Below, one piece after another: positions 28,075-34,838 of a DNA stretch of 64,000 bases. This DNA is from Bradyrhizobium genomosp. I (2014) (GTDB lineage Bacteria; Pseudomonadota; Alphaproteobacteria; Rhizobiales; Xanthobacteraceae). The DNA is taken from the NCBI RefSeq assembly GCF_000261685.1, contig NZ_AJQE01000203.1:1-64000 (forward strand). The letters are read 5' to 3'. Position 1 is the stretch's first letter. Each line of letters starts with the position of its first letter. A model generated the notes under the pieces. That model was given only the letters and a program-made list of their open reading frames with translations, did not search any database and had not been told where the DNA came from. Made by a program: the position numbers and the translations under genes.

Positions 28075-29325
28075 TTATCGGCGCTCTCCCATGTTGGTGT
28101 GTGCGCGAGCCGCGACTGGCGCCAGGCTGGTCGCCGCGCCGATGATCGCCGGCGCGGCGGGAACGAACAGGCCGCCGGAGCGCGTATAACCATGCTGCCG
28201 TGATTGAACTTGGCGCCCGAGCCGCTGGTTGAAAGCTTTGACAGAACGCGTGACGACCCGGTCCCCGAACTGCCCGCGCAACCACTCCTGCAAGTCCTCC
28301 AGCTGCACGTCGCCGGTGCGGGCGGCTTCGAGCCCGTTAGCGAGGGTGTGCAGGTGGCGAGAATAGGTTGTCTGTTGCAGCTGAGATTCTGGCCAACGGT
28401 CGGTGAAACGCTCGACCGGAAATTCGGGGTTGGGCACGACCAGGAGCTGGCCGCGCTTCGCGGCGTCGTCGATCGCGCGGGCCGTCCAGCGCGCCTGCCG
28501 GATCAGCATTTCCGCAAGCCTCATGCCCGGACGGGCGGCATGGCCGGCATGGCACGACAACATCACCGATGGCGGGATCCGGCCCGTCTCGGTCGCGTAG
28601 GCGATGTTGCGGTGCCGCTTGATTAGCTGCAGCGCGACCGTCGTCACGCTCTTGATGATGAGCGGCGTTTGCGGCGGAACGTCCTCGACGTCCGCTGCGG
28701 CGAAGGCGATTCCGGCCTGTTCGTACAGCTGACGATTCAGCGCCAGCGCGAACCGCTCCTCGGTAGGCGTTCGGGCGCAATACCACTTCCCGAAGGCATA
28801 TGAGTTCATCGGCACATAGCGCGCCGGGTCGCTGCGAGTCCCCTTCTTCGCATGCGGGATCTCGCCTTCCTTCTCCTTCGGCGCCCGCCGCCGCGACGGC
28901 GTAATGTCAAGATGCATGCCGTCGGCGTAGTAGAGCGTGATGCACCGAGTTTGGCGCACGACCTTGCTTACCGGGTAGCTCTCGAGTGCGGCTTCCAGGT
29001 CATCCAGCAGCGCCTCGGGACCGAGGTCGGGGCCTTCGATCTCGGCGACGATATCGAGATCGTACTCGTCGTCCGTGCCGCGGGTCGACGTGGTTGCGTC
29101 GATTGCCATGGAGCCCTGGGGATAGAAGCAGGCGACCCTGCCTTCGAGCGGACTACCGGGTCGTTCGATGTAGCGTCGGACCGCCTCATATCGCTCGACC
29201 GCCTTGGCATGCAGGCCGGGCGGAAGCTGAATATTGATGGCAAGCTCGGCGAGTACCGCGTCCAGCGGGTCGGCAAAGGGATCATCAGGCCGATCATCGC
29301 GGCGCAGGGACGGAAAATTCGACAT
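28075..29325 (-). CDS. CBASS cyclic-oligonucleotide synthase (CD-NTase, CdnG-like)
   Basis: 416 residues. The polymerase-beta nucleotidyltransferase signature is complete: Gly71-Ser72 (YPQGSMAID), the metal Asps in DDEYDLDIV (residues 85-93) and Asp140 in MHLDITPSRR. On phage infection such enzymes make a cyclic di- or trinucleotide that activates the SAVED effector. Pairing with HNH-SAVED and the region after the core suggest clade G (product 3',2'-cGAMP in characterised members), which is inference. The C-terminus is NMGERR, without a terminal Gly or Ala. GAGGACC precedes the ATG at 29,325. Confidence 0.88.
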   Translation of the reverse strand: MSNFPSLRRDDRPDDPFADPLDAVLAELAINIQLPPGLHAKAVERYEAVRRYIERPGSPLEGRVACFYPQGSMAIDATTSTRGTDDEYDLDIVAEIEGPDLGPEALLDDLEAALESYPVSKVVRQTRCITLYYADGMHLDITPSRRRAPKEKEGEIPHAKKGTRSDPARYVPMNSYAFGKWYCARTPTEERFALALNRQLYEQAGIAFAAADVEDVPPQTPLIIKSVTTVALQLIKRHRNIAYATETGRIPPSVMLSCHAGHAARPGMRLAEMLIRQARWTARAIDDAAKRGQLLVVPNPEFPVERFTDRWPESQLQQTTYSRHLHTLANGLEAARTGDVQLEDLQEWLRGQFGDRVVTRSVKAFNQRLGRQVQSRQHGYTRSGGLFVPAAPAIIGAATSLAPVAARAHTNMGERR

Positions 29326-29400
29326 CGATATTGGTCCTCTTCTTTGAATGACCTCCGCGCGCCGATCCGACCGGATCGCCCTGGTGAGCGATCCGTTGGG

Positions 29401-29622
29401 TTATCCTTTCGGCGGGAAGGGATCGTTTCCGTAGGAGTTGGCGTCGCGAATGCGGCCATCGGGACGGTGGATGACGACTTCGCCGTGCTCGCGAAGCGCA
29501 GTGCTACGCGCCGCCTCCGTCGCCTCGGCTTGGGTGTGATGGGTGGACCCCACCCGCAACGCCCCCTCACGTCGGGTTGCCCAACCTGATTCGTGCGGCA
29601 CGACATGAATGCGCTTCGACAT
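29401..29622 (-). CDS. DUF2188 protein, first gene of the CBASS operon
   Basis: 73 residues. The DUF2188 pattern is clear: HVVPHESGWATRREGA, TQAEATEAARSTA and IRDANSYGNDPFPPKG. The function of the domain is unknown; it is small, basic and soluble. It lies 75 bases upstream of the CD-NTase on the same strand, so both probably share a promoter in the divergent gap to the XRE gene. The ATG at 29,622 is chosen at the family start; an extension upstream has no DUF2188 features. Confidence 0.8.
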   Translation of the reverse strand: MSKRIHVVPHESGWATRREGALRVGSTHHTQAEATEAARSTALREHGEVVIHRPDGRIRDANSYGNDPFPPKG

Positions 29623-29732
29623 CTCGGTTCCTTCGCCTCGTCGGTGAGCGTCGCGCTCTCCGGCGGGATATGGATTCCTGAGATTGGCCAATATGTCAAG
29701 TAATGATCACACTAGTAAGTTTGTAATAAGCA

Positions 29733-29759
29733 CATAATGTTTGCGGGATTGACATTATG
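29733..29759. promoter_or_regulatory. Palindromic operator between CBASS operon and XRE gene
   Basis: cataatgt (29,733-29,740) and acattatg (29,752-29,759) form a perfect 8-bp inverted repeat with an 11-base spacer. The right arm contains the ATG of the XRE gene, so bound repressor would block its own start, and the site lies 111 bases from the divergent DUF2188 start. Confidence 0.65.
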
Positions 29760-30152
29760 CCCGAAGCAGCGCAAACATCGGCGATGGCGGGCAATCCGGT
29801 CTATATAGCGTTCGGCAACGCGGTCTCGACGCGGCGCAAGGCTCTTTCGCTGACCCAGGCCCAGTTGGCGAGCAAAGTTAAGATGTCTCGCGCGTCGATC
29901 GCCAACATCGAGAGCGGCCGGCAGAACATATTGCTGCACCATGTCTATGCCCTCGCCACCGCGCTTGATTTCGCGAAGGTCGCCGACCTGCTGCCGCCAA
30001 TGCCGCATAAGTCCATCGGGGAGGAATTGAAGATGACGCTGGTCAATGAGAAGCTTTCGAAGGAGTCGCTGTCCGAGAACGCGGGCGCCCAGGTCGCTGA
30101 TTTGATCAGCAGCGCGCTCGCGCCACGCCGCGGCTCTAAGGTCGGATCGTGA
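29757..30152 (+). CDS. XRE-family repressor, CapH-like
   Basis: 131 residues. The helix-turn-helix runs from about 20 to 75 (RRKALSLTQAQLASKVKMSR, then ASIANIESGRQN); a helical C-terminal part ends at GSKVGS. It starts a three-gene operon with an ImmA-type protease (four-base GTGA overlap) and an exonuclease, divergent from the CBASS genes. In known CapH/CapP pairs the repressor silences CBASS until the protease, stimulated by single-stranded DNA, cuts it; size, order and orientation fit that model. The ATG is inside a palindrome, consistent with autoregulation. Confidence 0.83.
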   Translation: MPEAAQTSAMAGNPVYIAFGNAVSTRRKALSLTQAQLASKVKMSRASIANIESGRQNILLHHVYALATALDFAKVADLLPPMPHKSIGEELKMTLVNEKLSKESLSENAGAQVADLISSALAPRRGSKVGS

Positions 30153-30670
30153 GGGACGCTGATCCAGGTCGAGCGCGCGAAGCTGCGCGCTCGATCCTTC
30201 GGGAGTTCGGCGTTTCAGCGCCGCCCGTCCCTGTCGAACGCATCATTAAATCGCGCAAGATCGTCCTTCAGTACGCACCGCTGGAGGAGGATCTTTCGGG
30301 CATGGCCTATATCAAGGACGGCATCGGCATCATCGGCGTCAATGCGCTACATCATCCCAACCGCCAGCGTTTTTCCGCCGCCCATGAACTCGCCCATCAT
30401 GTGCTGCACGACGAAGACATCAGACAAGCCGTTCACGTCGACAAGGGGATACGCGTTCTCTTCCGAGATGATATCTCAGCGCTCGGAACCGAACCGATAG
30501 AGATCGAAGCCAACGCCTTCGCCTCAGAGCTGTTGATCCCCGGCGACCTCTTAGCCGCCGTCTTGGAAGGCGGTGGTGTGGATCTCGAGGACGAGGCAGC
30601 GATTGAGGGTCTCGCGCGCCGGTTTAGGGTAAGCCCGGCGGCGATGCGTTTCCGGTTGACTCGTTGGTAG
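30149..30670 (+). CDS. ImmA/IrrE-type metallopeptidase, CapP-like
   Basis: 173 residues. The zinc-protease helix is HELAHH (His79, Glu80, His83) and the third ligand region is EIEANAFASELLIP. An N-terminal basic helix precedes it. Enzymes of this group cleave a partner HTH repressor after DNA damage. Translation starts at GTG overlapping the XRE stop, so the two proteins are made together. Confidence 0.85.
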   Translation: MRDADPGRAREAARSILREFGVSAPPVPVERIIKSRKIVLQYAPLEEDLSGMAYIKDGIGIIGVNALHHPNRQRFSAAHELAHHVLHDEDIRQAVHVDKGIRVLFRDDISALGTEPIEIEANAFASELLIPGDLLAAVLEGGGVDLEDEAAIEGLARRFRVSPAAMRFRLTRW

Positions 30671-30677
30671 CACACCC

Positions 30678-32084
30678 ATGAGCTTCGTCTTTTTCGACAC
30701 CGAGACGACGGGGCTTAAGCGTGGCTTCGATCAGATTCTCCACTTCGCCGCTGTTCGCACCGATGAAAACCTGAACGAGGTGGCTCGGTTCGAGACGCGC
30801 TCGCGCCTTCAGCCACATGTGCTTCCCCATCCTTCGGCGCTTCGGACGAACGGATTGCCGATCGAGTCGTTGACTGATTCCAGCCTGCCGTCGCACTACA
30901 CCATGGTAGGAGATATTCGCCGGACCTTGATTTCCTGGAGCCCTGCGGTTTTCGTCGGCTTCAACTCCATCCGCTTCGACGAGGAGATGCTGCGCCACGC
31001 CCTCTTCCAGTGCCTATATCCGGCATATCTGACAAGTAATCATCGAAACTGCCGCGCCGATGCGCTCAGTCTGGTGATGGCCGCCGATGCCGTGTCGCCT
31101 GCGCAACTAGTTGTGCCGGTCAGCGAAGAAGGGCGGCGGACATTTCGCTTGCAACAGTTGGCGGCGGCAAATGGCGTCGCACATGCTCGGGCACACGACG
31201 CGATGTCCGATGTGCTTGCGACGCTCGAACTGAGCCGATTGGTCTATCGAAGGTCTCCGGAGTTGTGGCAGCGCTTCGTGCGCTTCTCGAACAAAGCGAC
31301 CGTCGCGGATTTCATTGAGGTCGAAGACGGCTTCGTGTTGACCGAGTTTTTCGGCGGCCAAGCTTATCATACGTCGGTCGTCTGCATCGGCAGGGATCCC
31401 GATCAGGCCAATGGCCGGCTTTGCTTGAGTCTCAACGAAGACATGGGCCGGCTTGCCGCGATGAGCGATCTCGAACTGCAAGTTCATCTGACGCAGAAGC
31501 CAAGTCCGATTCGTCGCTTCAGGATCAATGCCGCGCCCACGCTGACGGCGTTCTACGACGCTCCCGAGCATATGCTGGATGGCGGTTCGATGGGCGCCAC
31601 CGGAGACCGGGCCTGTCTCATGAAGGCGGACACTGGTCTGTGCGCGCGGCTTGTGGCTGCTTACATGGCTGCGCGCGAGCCCTACGCATTATCTCCGCAC
31701 CTCGAAGAGCGCATCTATAGCGGCTTTCCCGGTCCTGCTGATGAGGCACGCATTGCCGCGTTCCACGATGCGCGATGGGAGGACCGCCTCGCGATCGTCC
31801 AGGGCATGGAGGACGAGCGACTGCGCTGGTTCGGGCTCCGGTTGATCTATTTCGAAGCGCGCTCGGTTCTCCCCGAACCTACTCGATTGGAGGTCGAGCG
31901 CTACTTGACCGATCAGATGACAGGCGACGGTTCGGGCTGCCTCACCATCGATCAGGCGATGGCAGAGACGGAAAGGGTGCTTGGCGAGTTCGCCAGTCCA
32001 GATGATCTTCTGATCCAATATCGCACGTATCTGCAGGATCGACTGGCGCGGCTTGAGGCCTATCGGACACGGCTGATTGCCTGA
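30678..32084 (+). CDS. Exonuclease I-like DEDDh 3'-5' exonuclease
   Basis: 468 residues, similar in length to SbcB/ExoI. Catalytic motifs: FFDTETTGL (Asp7, Glu9), NSIRFDEEMLRHA (Asp101) and AHDAMSDVLAT (His173, Asp178). The remaining 280 residues match the ExoI C-terminal layout (SH3-like and helical parts) by spacing, with FSNKATVADFIEV after the nuclease domain. ExoI degrades single-stranded DNA. It follows the CapP-like gene by only 7 bases and so belongs to the regulatory operon next to CBASS; removal of the ssDNA signal, or a separate attack on invading DNA, are both possible. Confidence 0.85.
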   Translation: MSFVFFDTETTGLKRGFDQILHFAAVRTDENLNEVARFETRSRLQPHVLPHPSALRTNGLPIESLTDSSLPSHYTMVGDIRRTLISWSPAVFVGFNSIRFDEEMLRHALFQCLYPAYLTSNHRNCRADALSLVMAADAVSPAQLVVPVSEEGRRTFRLQQLAAANGVAHARAHDAMSDVLATLELSRLVYRRSPELWQRFVRFSNKATVADFIEVEDGFVLTEFFGGQAYHTSVVCIGRDPDQANGRLCLSLNEDMGRLAAMSDLELQVHLTQKPSPIRRFRINAAPTLTAFYDAPEHMLDGGSMGATGDRACLMKADTGLCARLVAAYMAAREPYALSPHLEERIYSGFPGPADEARIAAFHDARWEDRLAIVQGMEDERLRWFGLRLIYFEARSVLPEPTRLEVERYLTDQMTGDGSGCLTIDQAMAETERVLGEFASPDDLLIQYRTYLQDRLARLEAYRTRLIA

Positions 32085-32351
32085 ACCGACCGGTTCGGAG
32101 CGCTCAACTCAACGTCGCCTTCTCTGCGCTGAGTATTTGGTCACGGACGGAGTGCCGCGAGGACATGGCGTCAGTGTTGAGCCGACTTATGATGAAAGCG
32201 GTGGTCTGACGGTGCACCGCTGAACAGGGGAAACGCAGCGCGGTTCGCGATTTTAGCTCCCTATCATTCCGAGCACAGCAACCGAGTCGTTGTCTCGAGC
32301 GTGCCAGCGGATTGAGTCATCATATTAGAGCGCGATTTTGTTTTTCTCAAG

Positions 32352-32567
32352 CTAGCTCACGTTCAGTTCTTTCGACGCACTACAAATCACCAGATTTCCC
32401 CGATCCCATGCGTCAAGCTCGTCCACCGGGTATAAGACGGCTTTGCCGATCTTGATGTATGCAGGCCCAGTTCGCATTGCGCGCCAATTCCGCAGCGTAC
32501 CCACGGAGACCTCGCCACGGTATCGTGCAGACACTTCCTCCGGTGTCAGGAATTTGGACTCCGTCAT
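32352..32567 (-). CDS. Small helix-turn-helix (MerR/AlpA-excisionase type) protein
   Basis: 71 residues with an HTH_17-like fold: FLTPEEVSARYRGEVSVGTL, then RNWRAMRTGPAYIKIG and VLYPVDELDAW. Such proteins serve as excisionases or activators of mobile elements. GGAGAAG stands before the ATG. It is alone; the flanking 250 bases hold no other gene. Confidence 0.8.
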   Translation of the reverse strand: MTESKFLTPEEVSARYRGEVSVGTLRNWRAMRTGPAYIKIGKAVLYPVDELDAWDRGNLVICSASKELNVS

Positions 32568-32694
32568 TCGTCTTCTCCATCACTCCGCCGCACGAAACGT
32601 CACGGTCGAGATGACTGAGATGTTGGCACCCAGAATGACGGAAGAAAACGATATTCTCGATGACCCCGCATAGCTCGCGTCAAACGCGAGCGAG

Positions 32695-32913
32695 TTAACG
32701 CGTCAGCCTGCGTTGATAGCCGCAAGATAGCGTAACGGAGCGTAGCAAAAATACTTGCGGCTCTCGGCCGCAGGTACACTGACCAATCGCGAAGATCGGA
32801 AGGTCGTCCTTGTAGGAAGTGTCTTTGGTTAGAAATGCCTTGAGCTGATCGTCTCCCAACCCGTATCCGTTGTCTTTGCAGGAAACGATCATGGACTCTC
32901 GGTCGTCGAGCAT
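32695..32913 (-). CDS. Small hypothetical protein
   Basis: 72 residues, soluble, with acidic N-terminal half (MLDDRESMIVSCKDNGYGLG) and four cysteines. It lies 15 bases downstream of another small frame on the same strand, and lower GC than the neighbours suggests foreign origin. No family is recognised and the ribosome site is weak. Confidence 0.4.
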   Translation of the reverse strand: MLDDRESMIVSCKDNGYGLGDDQLKAFLTKDTSYKDDLPIFAIGQCTCGREPQVFLLRSVTLSCGYQRRLTR

Positions 32914-32928
32914 GTCAGCTCGAATAAA

Positions 32929-33087
32929 TTAGACGTCGATTTCAACCAGCATGTCCGTTTCAGAGGCGTCTTCGTGCTTGCGGATAAGGAATGAGTCGGT
33001 CGCATTTGAGATCGGTTCCTCAAAAACGACATACAGGTTCGAGCTGATCTTCGTATTCTTGATGCTGCCCCTGATATCGAACGTCAT
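32929..33087 (-). CDS. Very small hypothetical protein
   Basis: 52 residues beginning MTFDIRGSIKNTKISSNLYV and ending MLVEIDV. It has balanced, protein-like composition and sits directly upstream of the 72-residue frame, so the two may form a small operon. No family is recognised and the ribosome site is weak. Confidence 0.4.
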   Translation of the reverse strand: MTFDIRGSIKNTKISSNLYVVFEEPISNATDSFLIRKHEDASETDMLVEIDV

Positions 33088-33388
33088 TTTCGTTTCAATC
33101 GCTGACGTTGTGGTCTGTGGAGGATCGTTCTGCCGGTGTGTGGGACGTCAAGTCAAGCTGTCGTATGAAAATGGCGAAAGCACCCGCCAGTTGGCTCCGA
33201 TGTTCAGTTCCCCTTGTTTGCGCGCGCACTAACTTTCCGAGCTGGTCCATCGGGTTACGCAGCCTGTTGCTCCGATGATATGGCGAATTCCGGCGGTGCG
33301 CCTTTGAGGGGAAAGCCTTCCCCCTGGTCGGCGCCGCGGTCGCCGACGCACCCCCTTCTGCGGGGAGACCCCGCAACGCCCCCATTAG
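33088..33388. other. Intergenic region with GC hairpins
   Basis: No gene is evident. Two strong hairpins are present: ggggaa/ttcccc at 33,308-33,323 and tgcgggg-aga-ccccgca at 33,359-33,375. They precede the DUF932 leader and could end transcription entering from the left or be part of a longer untranslated region. Confidence 0.45.
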
Positions 33389-33469
33389 AGTGAGAGGACG
33401 GATCGGCTTCGCCGTGACGGGTTGATGATCGGAGGAGAGGCCTCCGGCGCCCGTCATGGAGATTGTCCC
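33389..33469 (+). promoter_or_regulatory. Structured leader of the DUF932 gene (copy 1 of 2)
   Basis: This 81-base stretch matches the leader at 34,759-34,838 nearly base for base. It contains the hairpin ggagg-agagg-cctcc (33,431-33,445), then ggcgcccgtc, and ends at the ATG. The copy downstream has a different stem but the same loop, and the common block lies in different reading phases, so it is selected as nucleic acid rather than protein. Confidence 0.7.
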
Positions 33470-34666
33470 ATGACCCAAGCAGAAGTTTTGATCGCTGCCC
33501 ACGACTGCGCCGGCGGCTACAAGGTGGATGTGAGTCGCGGCGAGCGCATCGGCCGCGTTTCATCCGAATGGTTCTCGCGGCCGGCGGACGAACGCTATCT
33601 GTCCTTGTCGGATCTCTACTCCGCCGTGCGCAGCCGGAGCGAGCGCAGCCGGACCCGAACGGTCGAGAGCACCGCGATCCGAGTGGAGGCCAACCGCGAC
33701 GATGCCGAGCGCCTGACGCTGATGCTACCCGGTTGCGACGCGCCGATCGCGCCGACTCATTGGAGCTTCGGTCAACTTGCCAGCTTGGTCGGAGCGCCGG
33801 CGGCTTACCTCCGTCAGCTTCCGGCACCGCTCGCTGGCATCAACCTGCAGTTCGGCCTCAGCTTTCATCGAGCCGAGCAGATAAAAACGCTTGAGGTGCA
33901 GGGCAGTCGCCTCGAGCTTCGCGCCGCGACGGGTCCGGAATATGGGCGTATATTTGACCACGAACTCGTGGCAGCTGTTCAGCGCATCGCCGGCAATGGC
34001 ACGGGTGACACGCGCTGGAAGGTCCCAGGCGTGCTTGATTGGTCGACTGGCGTTTACAACCCGCGCGTCGACATCACCCAGGATACGACGACGCTCTACG
34101 CCTCCGATCGCGATGTCTTCCTGTTTCTGGTCGACGACCTCAATCCGATCGAGGCCGGCCGGCTGCCCGACGGCTTGCCGGACCTCTACTTCCGCGGCTT
34201 CTACTGCTGGAATTCCGAGGTGGGCGCGAAGACGCTCGGCATAGCGAGCTTCTATCTTCGCGCCGTCTGTCAGAATCGGAATTTGTGGGGTGTTCAGGAT
34301 TTCGAGGAGATCACCATCCGCCATTCGAAATACGCCGCGACGCGCTTCGCCCATGAGGCGGCGCCGGCGCTGACACGCTTCGCGAACTCTTCGCCGATGC
34401 CCTTCGTCAACGGCATCAAATCGGCGCGGGAGCGGATCGTCGCCCGGACCGACGAGGACCGCAGCGAGTTTCTGCGCAAGGGCGGCTTCTCCAAGACCGA
34501 GACGGCGAAGATCATCGACACAGTTCTGTCCGAGGAAGGCCGGAAGCCCGAGAGCGTGTTTGATTTCGTCCAGGGCATCACAGCCGTCGCGCGCGACAAG
34601 ACTCATCAGGACGCACGACTCGACATGGAGGCACGGGCGAAGAAGCTGCTCGACCGCGCGGCCTGA
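33470..34666 (+). CDS. DUF932 (phage/plasmid-like) protein
   Basis: 398 residues. The DUF932 hallmarks are seen: HWSFGQLASLVGAPAAYLRQ, TGPEYGRIFDHELV, WSTGVYNPRVDITQDTTTLY and FYLRAVCQNRNLWG. The family is widespread on conjugative elements and phages without a proven function; links to anti-restriction or DNA maintenance are only suggested. GGAGA stands before the ATG at 33,470; a TTG 16 codons upstream is in frame but falls inside the conserved RNA leader. A ParB-like gene with the same leader follows. Confidence 0.85.
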   Translation: MTQAEVLIAAHDCAGGYKVDVSRGERIGRVSSEWFSRPADERYLSLSDLYSAVRSRSERSRTRTVESTAIRVEANRDDAERLTLMLPGCDAPIAPTHWSFGQLASLVGAPAAYLRQLPAPLAGINLQFGLSFHRAEQIKTLEVQGSRLELRAATGPEYGRIFDHELVAAVQRIAGNGTGDTRWKVPGVLDWSTGVYNPRVDITQDTTTLYASDRDVFLFLVDDLNPIEAGRLPDGLPDLYFRGFYCWNSEVGAKTLGIASFYLRAVCQNRNLWGVQDFEEITIRHSKYAATRFAHEAAPALTRFANSSPMPFVNGIKSARERIVARTDEDRSEFLRKGGFSKTETAKIIDTVLSEEGRKPESVFDFVQGITAVARDKTHQDARLDMEARAKKLLDRAA

Positions 34667-34758
34667 TTCCCGGACAACCGGAGATACGGAACGGTGCTTT
34701 TCCGGTTCCGAGGCTTTCCGTCTTTCCTGTTCGTTGGCTTTGCGACGCCGCCCTCCAA

Positions 34759-34838
34759 AGTGAGAGGGCGGCGCTGCGCTTCGTGACGAGTTGATGTCGA
34801 GAGAGAGGCTCTCGGCGCCCGTCGCGGAGTATCATCCC
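34759..34838 (+). promoter_or_regulatory. Structured leader of the ParB-like gene (copy 2 of 2)
   Basis: Hairpin gagag-agagg-ctctc (34,799-34,813) followed by ggcgcccgtc and the ATG 25 bases later. Relative to copy 1 the stem differs on both sides in a compensating way while the agagg loop and flanks are kept. Confidence 0.7.

Noticed and set aside
33422-33469. In-frame TTG starts 16 codons before DUF932 (and equally before the ParB-like gene at 34,791)
   Set aside because: The added 16 residues differ completely between the two genes while the DNA is conserved in another phase, so the segment is a leader and not coding.
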